Position numbers and translations under genes: made by a program. From contig KV918909.1 in NCBI GenBank assembly GCA_002049455.2, positions 62,001 through 126,000 of the forward strand: a stretch of 64,000 nt of DNA, given 5' to 3'. Origin of the DNA: Porphyra umbilicalis. Taxonomy: Eukaryota > Rhodophyta > Bangiophyceae > Bangiales > Bangiaceae. This document shows positions 22,105 to 32,234 of the stretch, piece by piece. The notes under the pieces are model-generated. The model was not told the origin of the DNA. It searched no databases and was given only the letters and a program-made list of their open reading frames with translations. Each line of letters starts with the position of its first letter. Position 1 is the stretch's first letter.

Positions 22105-22648
22105 GAGCATCTCCACCAATGGAGCCAACCGTCCAACCCAATGCCCACGTGGGCGCAACGTGTGACGCTGTCACTGGCTCTCCAAAGGAAGAGCGAAAAC
22201 TAAGCAGATCACGTCTCAAACTTGGGCTCGCCTCGACGTCTCTGGCGGTGGGCCTCTTTTACGGTACGCCAGTATTCCCACAGACGCACCACAGCGAATC
22301 TCCATGACTGCCAGATCGTCTCGCAAAAGTCTTCAAGCCACGGGTCACGCTTTCCATTGGCTTACGTGGTCAGAACAGGGAACCAGGGGTTGGCCAAAGG
22401 ACTCGGGGCGTCTCCAAACAGGCCTGTTTGGAGTGGCGCTGCCGTTCAAGCTCCAAAAGAAGGGCGATCCCGCGAGGCCACCACGAGATGCATTAAGGGA
22501 TTGGAAAATGTGAGGAGTGCTATTTTTGGGCCGTCACATCACAGTCACACACTACTTTTGGATCTTGCTTTCTCCACCAATGCCCCCGTTGGCCAAACGG
22601 TGCCACGTTTGGCTGTTTGGACGGTTGGAGCCATTGGTGGAGATGCTC
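22105..22648. mobile_element. PIF/Harbinger-like MITE
   Basis: The terminal sequence GAGCATCTCCACCAATGG at 22105 is repeated in inverted orientation ending at 22648 (CCATTGGTGGAGATGCTC), with further similarity inward (CCAACCGTCCAA). Both ends are flanked by TTA (22102-22104 and 22649-22651), the 3-bp target duplication of PIF/Harbinger elements, whose plant members have closely similar GAGCATCTCC ends. The 544-bp interior has no transposase, so a PIF-type enzyme elsewhere would be needed to move it. Confidence 0.75.
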
Positions 22649-22651
22649 TTA

Positions 22652-24116
22652 ACGGCGATCGTACGACCAGAAAGTAGCACACTTTTTTCGTGCAGAAGAC
22701 GATGATCGGGAGCCACGATCGCTTTCGTTGTTCCGTGGAGGCCAACCGACCGCGTTCGTTGCTATCTTCCCCTGTACAAGAACGGAAGCGAAAAGAATGG
22801 AGAAAGACTGCAGTCCTATGGAACAACGGCTTTGGTTTTGGCGCATGTACATCAATCGACCCCAAACGTTGTAGAAGTATCAGAGGGTGGCCCTCGGGTC
22901 CTCGGAAGAAAATATGGAGCACGAAGCGCAGCAAATCCCACCCGTTGGTGCCCACTTCTGCGTTCGTATCCATCATGGACATCCGATCCGCCCGATTCTC
23001 GACAGCACCCGATCCACTGCGTGGTGGTATGAAGTTCACGGTATATGCTGAGACCCTTTCTTCTGAAAGAAATAAGGAGGAGTTATCAGGATTCGATAGC
23101 ATCGAGTTCGTCGGCATATCTCTGGAAAAGTACCAGGATCGGTGTGGGATTATCTCAGGGATCATCTTCGCGGGCCGTTAGGATAATCCGGCTGATACGC
23201 CGCGGAGTTTTACTTGTCCGATCCTAAGATTGCCATGGTCTTCGATGGAGGAACGACCTGGGATCTGATCGAGGACTGTCTTCAAGATTGTTTGCAAGTT
23301 AGTTTTGCGGCGCATCCCATGGCATGGATGCATGACCGCCCAACAGAATAAACCCTGGCACAGCACCTCTTAACATCCTTCGGACTGGTCCAGATTTAAA
23401 ACCACATCCATCCTGTGTCATGTACCTGAGGAAAAAGCAGGCGCATCGGTCGACGCGGCCCCCAAGGACAATCGAAGCGCCTGTTTGAGGGACAAGGATA
23501 CCGACGGGATTCCCGCCCTTCCGGAGACGTGGTCCGGTGCTTATACTGGGCTTGACACGAGAGATAGAGAGAGAGATGATCTTGCATGCCTACTTGGCAT
23601 CAGAACGTGGAATGAAGCGAGATACAACCTCCAGAGCGGTCCTGTCCCTAGGAAAAGGGATTATCTCTCGGATCGCTGCTTGAAATGCCTCGAGTGATGG
23701 CCTCAGTATTATCTGCACGTACAGATCTGAAATTGTCGTCAGAACAGTCTCCAGAACGACCCCATTTACGCGTCGTCAGACCGTACCCTGTATGCGCAGC
23801 CATCATGACCTCATTTTTATCTCCTGTATTATACGTGCGACTTTTTTAAATAAAAAGATGCGGGAAAAGGCAACAGAAGAAGCACAGAATAAAACCAAAA
23901 TAAACCCATGGAGAAATATTTTGAAAAACAAAGAAAGTCAGGCATAAAAAAATCTCCACGAACAGCGCTGCAGTCGCTAACGCCGGCATCGGGGTGTCGT
24001 CCGCAAAACATCGGGTCATGGGATGACCTCAAGGCCAGCTCGTGTTCAGTGCAACCCCATCTCTTACCGACGTGGTGAGACGGGAAAACTGTGCCGTTGC
24101 AAGTCGTGCTTGTACG
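22652..24116. other. intergenic, no gene recognised
   Basis: Frames of 163 codons (22690-23181, plus) and 206 codons (minus, overlapping) have no recognisable motifs and overlap each other. 23820-23950 is A-rich. No repeat pair or RNA gene recognised. Confidence 0.35.
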
Positions 24117-25320
24117 CTAGTCACCTTCCTCATCCGATAGATTGATATCGCCAGCCTTGAGGTGCTTCAACTCGTCACGCATGCACCGGATCACGCCCTT
24201 GCGAGCCTCCGTGCTCTCTGGGCGCAAGAACTTCGGGTACTTTGCGGTGTCCACATAGGTTTTCAGGCAGGCAGCTCCGGCTGCTCGCACGGAGCTCCAT
24301 ATTTCACTCGGGTACAGAAACAACAGCTCGGCTATGATAGTCGCCGCTGCTTCGTTCATGTCAAGCGCTCGCTCCATTTCGTGGTCCCCATCTTTGAGCT
24401 TCAATCGATACCCCACGTCTGAGTTCATGGCCAGTGCGCCAGCGGCGAGGACATCTGCGGCGTCGGCAGCGACGACGACACGCTCCATGGAGGCCTCGTT
24501 CACGTCATCATCCATGTAAACTCCAAGGGTGCGGTACGCCAGCAGCCGACCCGTGGTTCGCCGTCTATTGCAGCGGGTACGTAGGCCCTTTTTCAGGGCC
24601 TGATTCACGCCACGACGATTGTTTGACCAGCCGATGGCACCATAGTCAATCTGGTTCGCATACTTCTCAATAGCTTTAGTCATGACAGCGCGAAGGGGGC
24701 GAGTACAGTCTTTGTTGGGTCCTTCGAGTTGTCCAGACGGGGCCAGCCATGAGAGGCAATCGTGTTCGGGCGAGTCGACGGCGCTTCCATTTCTTCCGGG
24801 GCTCGCAGTTCCTTTGAAGATCTTCTTCAGCATGTCCTGTGCGTATCGTGAAAACAGCGCGCTCAACTCATCCTGGAGCCACAACAGATCCAAGAAGATA
24901 ACAAAGCAAATCCGGTGCTCAACAGCGCGTACGAGTTAGTCTAGAGTCCGACACATGTACGTAAAGATCGGAGGAGATCGGCGAAAGCAAGGCTGCCAGG
25001 CACAATGGTCCTTGACTCGTAATGTGACGAGGTCAACGTACTCCATGTGCGTTCCAGACACTCACGAAGAGGGTATTGTCGACCAATGGTGAGTGCGGAG
25101 GTGCTCCAGGGACATCATCGGGGTCGCTGTGTGGCATGGCGTCTTCAGCCTCAACAGTGTTCTCAGCCAAGTCACAACAGTGTTCCCAGTCAACGAGCAG
25201 TCGTCCCAGTAGCAGGTCAGGGCGTGTCACGTTTACGCACCGTGGCGGACTGCGCTTCAAAATGAATGAGTACTCACCGAGCCGACCTGTTGCAGACGGC
25301 GGGGTGCCGTTCAGGCTCAC
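24117..25320 (-). CDS. uncharacterised gene with at least two exons
   Basis: The 3' exon 24872-24117 encodes about 251 residues and joins in phase 0 to an upstream exon ending at 25066 (donor GTGAGT, acceptor GGCTCCAG with a CTAAC sequence upstream). The 5' exon frame is open from about 25320, but its true start is uncertain, because no ATG is well placed and a further GTGAGC donor-like site lies near 25319. The protein is mixed alpha-helical in appearance, with DELSALFSRYAQDMLKKIF at the junction, a basic TRCNRRRTTGR and an acidic end (NLSDEEGD). I do not recognise the family, and no membrane segment or zinc ligands are visible. Confidence 0.5.
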
Positions 25321-26110
25321 ATCAGAGGATCTCCCAGAAAGAGGGCATGTGACCTCGCCGAGCCGGATACCGGGCGTGTGAGGGCCCTGGCCTCCTCCTC
25401 ACGGCGGGTGTGACGCGGAGATGGGCTTGGCGTGAATTTATTATCACATTTATTCCATACGATGGACCAGTTGATCACTCACAGGAGAGGCACGCCCAGG
25501 AGCGAGCAGGATCTATCGCTAGCGCGATAGATCGCGGCATGCCCGGGCGGGGCAAACCCTTTGGCGCGCTGGAATCGCTGGAATCGGTCAGGCGGCAGAT
25601 CTCTACGGCCGGCGACAGCGGGTACTTGACACAAAGTGAGGGGCTTGTGTTAATTTCTAACAATTGATGCGAGATATTGCAACGTATCCGCCTCGCCCGG
25701 CCGGCGGCCGACGAGTGATCTGAGGCAGATCGGCCCGCACCCTTCACGGCGCGGATAAACTTCGGAGCACCACACATCCGGAGGAGCGAGGCAGGGGAGC
25801 ACGCCGCCAGGCCCATCTCCGTGAAGGGGTGCGTGCCGCTGGGGCATGGGGGCGCGCCACACCTGAAGACTGCCACGCGCGCTCGAGCGTCCACCGTACC
25901 GTCGTGCCACTCATCCCTGCCGCCGCTCTTTCTCTCTCAACGTACATGCGCGACGCACCTCCCGATCCCCTCATTGTTTTTTCTCTTTCCCCCTTCCACA
26001 CTCTGCCCTCATTGTTTTTTTTTTCACCCTTCCACACTCTCCCCTCCGCCCTTTGCCGGCCCACCCCCCCCCCTCCTCCCCCGCTTGTACTTTTGAGGAC
26101 CGAGGCTCGT
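25321..26110. promoter_or_regulatory. intergenic with hairpin and pyrimidine-rich tract
   Basis: A perfect 10-bp inverted repeat with a 4-nt loop (GATCTATCGC-TAGC-GCGATAGATC) is at about 25509-25532. 25900-26095 is strongly pyrimidine-rich on the plus strand (runs of TTTTTTTTT and CTTCCACACTC), like the tracts before other gene starts in the window. It could be core promoter or 5' UTR sequence of the gene starting at 26763. No CDS supported. Confidence 0.35.
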
Positions 26111-26760
26111 CACCCCGCCGGTGGGTGCAGGCCAGACCTTCGCCGGTCGCCCGAAAGGGCGATCATGTCCTCTTTGTGCGGCGGGCTGCGCCCCATTTAC
26201 TGGGGCCGACCGCTGGGATTTTACGAGTGGCCGCCACGCCGGGTAGGCGGTCCTCACTGTGCTTTTTCGGTTGTCACCCCGCCGGTGGGTGCGTACCAGT
26301 CGGCCGCCGATCGCCCAAACGGGCGATCGAGCTGTCTTGGTGCCACGTGCTGAGCTCCTCTTGCTGGGCCCAGCCGTGTCCCCCTCTTGCCCTGACCATT
26401 TGGTCGGGGACAAAGGCTCGGCACCCCGCCGGTGGGTGCAGGGCAGACCACCGCCGATCGCCCGATCGGGCGGTCGTGCTTTGGTTGTGCGCCGCGGGCT
26501 GCGTCCCCTTCGCTGGGGCTAACCGCTGGCTTATTAGAGTGGCCGCCACGCCGGGTGGGCGGTCCTCACTGTGTTTTTTCGCTTGTCATCCCGCGGGTGC
26601 GTGCGTCCCGGCCCGCAGGTGATCGCCCAGGAGGGCCTGTTCGCTGTTGTGGTGCTGCCGGCTGTGCCCGCTTTCTCGGGCCTGCCGCTGAGAGTTGGGC
26701 GTGGCAACCACTCCGACTGAGTCGTGCTTTGTGTCTCGTCACCCCATCTGTGGGTGCGGG
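26111..26760 (+). repeat. hairpin-bearing tandem leader repeats
   Basis: Five imperfect units start near 26111, 26275, 26422, 26587 and 26740 (spacing 164, 147, 165, 153), each opening with CACCCCGCCGGTGGGTGC or a variant. The first three carry a short stem of the form RATCGCCC-loop-GGGCGATC with different loops, and the fourth a broken version. The array ends three bases before the ATG at 26763. It may act as a transcribed leader or a protein-binding array. Confidence 0.7.
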
Positions 26761-26762
26761 CC

Positions 26763-29700
26763 ATGGAGGGGCGCGATGCCTCCGAGCCACTCAGGCCCAT
26801 GCCCGGCGAAATTTCTCGCAACCAACGTCGCCAAGTGGCACGGGCCCGGCGGCAGGCGGAGGCCATGACCGCCGAAGCAGCCCGTGCGGCTGAAGAAGCC
26901 GCGCGAGCCGTTGAGGCCGCAAATGCGGCCGAGCGCGGGGCCGTGGCACTGGCCCGACGGGCCGAGATTGTTCCCCCACCGGCCCCCACGATCCCGCTCG
27001 GTATCAGCCGCGGAAGCGCTGGCCGGGGCGGTCGTGGCCGTGGACGTGGCCACGGCAGTGCCAGGGGACGTGGCGGTGTCGAGCATCCGCCGGCTCGAAA
27101 ATTCAGGCCGTCCCTGCTGCAGGGACAGGCAGATGGCGGCGGATCGCGGCATGGTGCGGTTGCCGACACTGCATCCCACTCAGTGAGGGGGCGCCAACCC
27201 CCGCGCGCGATGAGGGGACGAGGTCGGCTCGGGGCCCGGGGACCGAGCGTCGAGTGCAATCGCGTGCGGCCAGACGGGGCGCCATCTAGCTGTGACCGGT
27301 CTCTGCCGGCGTCGGATGCCATTTTCGTCGTCAACGACGCACGGCGGGTATTGGCTGGTCTATCCGGTGGGCTGACAGCTTCGCAGCTGCGGATGCTCCT
27401 GTCCGCCCTGGAACTGGCTGAGCCGGAGTTTCTTCCGAGCCCCGTCCGGCTGCAAGTGCTAAGACAGTGTCGCGGGGGGTGTGGCGACGTGGAGGCGATT
27501 GATTCGCTGTTGGGTTCCGCTGTAAGGATCTTGCAAGGCGACCGCGGCGGTGTGCCCGACACGGCCGATACTGCGCCCGCCGGGTTCCTCGTCCAGCAAG
27601 CACTGGCCTCCCACGGATGCAAGGGTCAGTGTCGCGCGGCTGCGCACCGAGCCCCACCTCCTGCCCGCCCCCCGAGTTCTTCTCCTCCACCGGCCGCACC
27701 CCCGTCCATCCCGCCCCTCCAGGATTCTGGCCACACCGCGGCAGAGGTGAGCGCTCGCAGGCGTTCACTTCGGCGCCCGGTGCCCCCTCCCCCCAAGCGG
27801 TTCCGCGGCACGGGGAGCCGCGATAACGACCCAACATCGACCGCCACCGTCAGGACCTTCGCGCCACTGACGCCTCGTGGCGTGCCATCTATGCCATCCA
27901 CCGCTCGCGCAGGTGCCTGCCGGCAGGCGCCCTCCGTGCCCGTTGGTCCGGTGCTACCACGTTTTCTTTTTCCCATCCGCGCTGAGCGGCAGCGCGAGCT
28001 GTTGACAGCGGACGTTGCGTCGTTGAGAGACGGCAATGACATGTCGACGCACATGATGGACGGATTACTGCTGTGGTTCCTCTACTGGGCAAAGAGCGGC
28101 GGGGTTAACGGGGGCCTGCGCGTGCTTTCGGCTCTCGATGCCCAGGAAATCAAGGACGCGTCGATCGACGACAACCTGTTTGTCAACAGGGCCGCTAATT
28201 TCTTGCTCGACCGCTTCGTTTTCAGCGGCGGGACGGTCCTGATACCAGTTTACAGTGGTCGGGGGTGGTCGGGTGTGGTTGTGAGAGACCTGCACAAGGT
28301 CGTGCCCTCGGTCGCCAGGGCCGTCCTCGATGGCGACGCTCAACCCGTTGCCGCGGCGTTTGTGATCCTCATCAACACGCATGCAGGGAACGGGGGTGCG
28401 GAGGTGGACTTTGATGTGGTGAATGGCCTCTTCCACTCTTTGACTGCCGCCATCTATCAGACACGTCTCCGCCACATGGACTCCGTCGGCATGAGAATGC
28501 GTGTTAACGGCTGCCTGCGGACACGGTTGCCCGTGCGTTGGGTGACGACCCCTGACGGGGAGCTCGCGGAGACGGCAGACCACCTTCTGGCGTACTTTGC
28601 GTTGCTCTTGTCCGCTGAGCCGAAAGCAGCAGATTGTATTTTGCGCACTGACAATGGACTGCAGTGGAGCAAAGCCAATGCCCCCCGGCGGTTTCGAGGC
28701 CTCGTCCGTCGCATCGTCGAAGCGCATCGACCGGAAGGCGAGGTCTGGAATGAGCAGGAGCCGGGTAAAGAGCTATGGAACGGTCGCGACGTGTCTGAGG
28801 ACGAGGTCGCTGACAGTGGCGATGGCATACGTGACTTGACGGACGACGACGAAGCTGGCGGAGACGGCAGCACACGCAATGGCGGTCGCGATGGCGACGT
28901 TGTTGTCGACGACCGACCACACGGCGGCGGCCAACGACGGGAACGCGGCGGAGGGCGTTATGGTGGCGACGGGGGACACGTGGGCACGAAGGACGACGCC
29001 GCCGGCGATGTTGTCGCCGACGACGGACGTCATGGCGGCGGCCAACGACACAGACGCTGCGGAGGGCACATTGGTGTTGACGGGGGACTCCTTTATGGAA
29101 GCAACGCCAGTGACGCCGGTGGCTACGCACGCGGTCACGGCGCAGGTTCAAGCAACGACGCCGCCGACGACGTCGGCGTGGACGACCGACGACAAGGCGG
29201 CGGCCAACGACGGGGACGCGGCGGAGAGCATGTCGGCGTCGACGGGCGACTCTTGCACCCACGCCACGCCGGTGACACCGGTGGCCACACCCTTGATCAC
29301 GTCGTTGGCGCCAACAACGACGCCGCAGCCGAAGTCGTCGCCGACGACCGACCACACGGCGCCGGCCACCGAAAGGGACGCCGACGAGGACATGTTGGTC
29401 GCGACGGGGGACTCGTGCGCGCAGGACCTAACGCCGACGCCGCTGCAGACGTCGTCGTCGATGACCGACCACACGGCGGCGGCCAACACCAGGGACGCGG
29501 CGGAGGGCATGTCGGCGCCGACGGGGGACTCGTGCACCCACGCCACTCCAGTTACGCCGGTGCCCACGCACTTGGTCACGGCGCAGGCGCCAACGACTAC
29601 GCCGCTGCCGACGCCGTCATGGACTACCGACGACACGGCGGCGGCCAACGACAAGTACGCGCCGAATCACGTGTTGGTGGCGACGGGGGACTCGTGGGCG

Positions 29701-30080
29701 CCAACGATGACGCCGCCGCCGACGTCGTCGTGGACGACCGACGTTGCGGGGGTAGTCAACGACACGGACGCGGTGGAGGGCACGTTGCCGGTGACGGGGA
29801 ACACGTGCACCAAAGCCGCGCCGGTGAAAACGATGGGCACACAATTGATCCCGTCGTTGACGTCGACGACAACGCCGCCGCCGACGTCGTCGTCGACGAA
29901 CGGCGACAAGGCGGCGGCGAACGACAGGGACGTGGAGGAGGGCACGTCCGTGGTGACGGGGGACACGATCACGACAGCCACGCTGGTGACAATGAAGGCC
30001 ACTCACTTGATCACGGCGTTTGCGGCGACGACAACGCCGCCGACGTCGTCATCGACGACCGCCGACAAGACGGCAGTTAA
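26763..30080 (+). CDS. large gene: RGG-rich N-terminus, possible inactive Ulp1-like domain, minisatellite-coded tail
   Basis: The start ATG at 26763 sits in GCCATGG, directly after the leader repeats. The protein of about 1105 residues begins with an Ala/Glu/Arg-rich helix and an RGG-type stretch (GRGGRGRGRGHG). Residues about 400-620 read like the Ulp1/C48 protease fold: LLTADVASL...GLLLWFLYW, VLIPVYSGRGWSGVVVRDL, then LPVRW...DGE...YFALLLS. If that alignment holds, the catalytic His, Asp and Cys are replaced, so it would be inactive. Residues from about 705 are tandem repeats of the DVVVDDRRHGGGQR type. A TAA at 30078-30080 ends the frame, although the repeats continue in frame beyond it. 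C48-like domains often travel with transposons, and the gene may be element-derived. The domain call is inference. Confidence 0.5.
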   Translation: MEGRDASEPLRPMPGEISRNQRRQVARARRQAEAMTAEAARAAEEAARAVEAANAAERGAVALARRAEIVPPPAPTIPLGISRGSAGRGGRGRGRGHGSARGRGGVEHPPARKFRPSLLQGQADGGGSRHGAVADTASHSVRGRQPPRAMRGRGRLGARGPSVECNRVRPDGAPSSCDRSLPASDAIFVVNDARRVLAGLSGGLTASQLRMLLSALELAEPEFLPSPVRLQVLRQCRGGCGDVEAIDSLLGSAVRILQGDRGGVPDTADTAPAGFLVQQALASHGCKGQCRAAAHRAPPPARPPSSSPPPAAPPSIPPLQDSGHTAAEVSARRRSLRRPVPPPPKRFRGTGSRDNDPTSTATVRTFAPLTPRGVPSMPSTARAGACRQAPSVPVGPVLPRFLFPIRAERQRELLTADVASLRDGNDMSTHMMDGLLLWFLYWAKSGGVNGGLRVLSALDAQEIKDASIDDNLFVNRAANFLLDRFVFSGGTVLIPVYSGRGWSGVVVRDLHKVVPSVARAVLDGDAQPVAAAFVILINTHAGNGGAEVDFDVVNGLFHSLTAAIYQTRLRHMDSVGMRMRVNGCLRTRLPVRWVTTPDGELAETADHLLAYFALLLSAEPKAADCILRTDNGLQWSKANAPRRFRGLVRRIVEAHRPEGEVWNEQEPGKELWNGRDVSEDEVADSGDGIRDLTDDDEAGGDGSTRNGGRDGDVVVDDRPHGGGQRRERGGGRYGGDGGHVGTKDDAAGDVVADDGRHGGGQRHRRCGGHIGVDGGLLYGSNASDAGGYARGHGAGSSNDAADDVGVDDRRQGGGQRRGRGGEHVGVDGRLLHPRHAGDTGGHTLDHVVGANNDAAAEVVADDRPHGAGHRKGRRRGHVGRDGGLVRAGPNADAAADVVVDDRPHGGGQHQGRGGGHVGADGGLVHPRHSSYAGAHALGHGAGANDYAAADAVMDYRRHGGGQRQVRAESRVGGDGGLVGANDDAAADVVVDDRRCGGSQRHGRGGGHVAGDGEHVHQSRAGENDGHTIDPVVDVDDNAAADVVVDERRQGGGERQGRGGGHVRGDGGHDHDSHAGDNEGHSLDHGVCGDDNAADVVIDDRRQDGS

Positions 30081-31660
30081 CGACCAGAACGCGTCGAAGG
30101 GCGTGGTGGTGGCGACGGGAGATTCGTGGGCGCCAACGATCACGCCACCGCTGACGTCGTCGTAGAGGACCTACGTCGCGGCGGCGGTCAACGACACGGA
30201 CTCGGTGCAGGGCACAATGTCGGTGACGGGGGAAACGTGCACAAAAGCCGCGCTGGTGACAATGATGGCCACGCACTTGATGACGTCGTTGGCGGCGACG
30301 ACAACGTCGCCGCCGACGTCGTCGTCGACGACCGCCAACAAGGCGGCGGCAACCGACAGGGACGCGGAGGAGGACGCGTTGGTCGCGACGGGGCACTTGT
30401 GCGCGCAGGACCCAACGCCGACGCCGCCGCAGACATCGCCGTTGACGACCAACCACACGGCGGCGGCAAAAGCCAGGGACGCGGCGGAGGGCATGTCGGC
30501 GTCGACAGGAGACTCGTGAACCCACGCCACGCCGGTTACGCCGGTGCCAACGCACTCGGTCACGGCGCAGGCGACAACGACGACGCCGCCGCCGACGTCG
30601 TCGTGGACGACCGACGACACTGTAGTGGCCAACGACACGTATGCACCGATTCACGTGTTGGTGGCGATGGGGGACTCGTAGGCGCAGACGATGACGCAGC
30701 CGCCGACGTCGTCATGGACGACCGACGTCGCGGCGGCGGCGCACGACACGGATGCGGTGAAGGGCACGTTGCCGGTGACGGGGGACACGTGCACCAGAGC
30801 CGCGCCGGGTACGACGATGGCCACGCACGTGATCACGGCGTTGGAGCCAACGTCGACGCCACCGTCGACGTTGTCGTCGAAGACTCAGGACAAGGCGGCG
30901 GCAACCGACGGGGATGCGGAGGAGGGCGTGTTGGTGTGGACGGCGGACACGTGCACCAAAGCCGCGCCGGTGACAATGATGGCCAAGCACTTGATGACGT
31001 TGTTGGCGGCGACGACAACGCCGCCGCCGACGTCGTCGCCGACGACCGCTGAAAATGTGGCGGCGAACGACCAGGACGCGTCGAACGGCGTTGTGGTGGC
31101 GACGGGGGACTCGTGAGCGCGAACGACGACGCCGCCGCCGACGTCGTCGCCGACGACCGACGTCGCGGCGGCGGCCAACACAGTACTGGGTGGAGGGCAC
31201 GTTGCTTGTGACTGGGGACACGTGCATCGAAGGCGTGCCGGTTACGCCGGTGGCCACGCACTTGGGCACGGCGCAGGCGCCAACGACGACGCCGCTGCCG
31301 ACGTCATCGTGGACGAGCAACCAGACGGCGGCGGCCAACGACACGGACGTGGCGATGGGAATGTTGGTGACGACGGGGGTCTCGTGGGCGCGAACGACGA
31401 CGCCGCCGCCGACGTCGTTGCCGACGACCGACGTGGCGGCGGCGGCCAACGACACGGAATGGGTGGAGGGCACGTTGCTGGTGACGGGGGACATGTGCAT
31501 CAAAAGCGCGTCGGTGAATCCGGTGGCCACGTACTCGTTCACGGCGCAGACGCCAACGACGATGCCGCCGCCGACTTCGTCGTGGACGACCTACCAGACG
31601 GCGGCGGCCAACGACACGGACGTGGCGATGGGAATTTTGGTGTTGACGGGGGACTCGTTC
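28880..31660 (+). repeat. coding minisatellite with 111- and 165-bp units
   Basis: GAC/GCC-rich units alternate between about 111 bp and about 165 bp, the long form carrying an extra block of about 54 bp. All three lengths are multiples of three, so the frame is kept and a second plus frame (TSSWTTDDTAAANDTDAA-type) is open as well. The units encode DAAADVVVDDRRHGGGQR and GDGGHVHQSRAGDNDGHA phrases. It covers the C-terminal third of the gene above and runs past its stop. Confidence 0.75.
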
Positions 31661-32106
31661 GTGCAAAGCAAGTCGCTGAGGCCGTTGGCCACGGGCACAG
31701 CCGAGACGTGGCCGACGGCATTGCCAACGACGCATGTAACGCCGGCACAGGGGAGGGTGAATCCATTGAACGTCCCACCGTGCGAGTTGGCCGTCTCGGG
31801 GGTGGTCTATCGTTGTTGGGTGGAGTGTCCGTCTCGTGTCGCGATGATCCATTTTCTAGCTTGACGCCGAAGATCTCAGGTTCCTTGCAGGCGCTCTGTA
31901 TTCGTCTTGCTCGCCTGAAGGACTCCCGAGCCGTTCTGACCAGTCATGCCCGCACACTAGCGATGGAGAGCAACTCGGGGCTGTGGTTGCTGTCGCGAGC
32001 GCCCAAAACTGCGGTACGACCGGAGTTGGTGGCGGCTCAGAGGTGCCCGCTCACGGGCTTGGGTCTTTACAGCGATGCGTCAAGCAGTTCCACTCAGCAC
32101 CCATAA
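30081..32106 (+). pseudogene. frame-broken continuation of the repeat-rich gene
   Basis: After the stop at 30078-30080 the same frame continues with the same repeat phrases to a stop at 31050-31052. The repeats then continue in the next frame (31222-32106), ending with non-repeat sequence (SRDVADGIANDACNAG ... SSSSTQHP). One nonsense codon and at least one frameshift thus separate the pieces. Either the gene once extended to about 32.1 kb and is decaying, or this is downstream duplication of the minisatellite. Confidence 0.45.
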
Positions 32107-32234
32107 CTGAATTAGCATCGGTGCCTGAATTTGGACTGCACAGTCTGATTCGATCACACAGTGGGTCAATTCGGACTTTTGGTGCGCACGTGTTCCGCGT
32201 AGTAGCACCCGAGAAACGCCCTGTGTCCAGTCGT

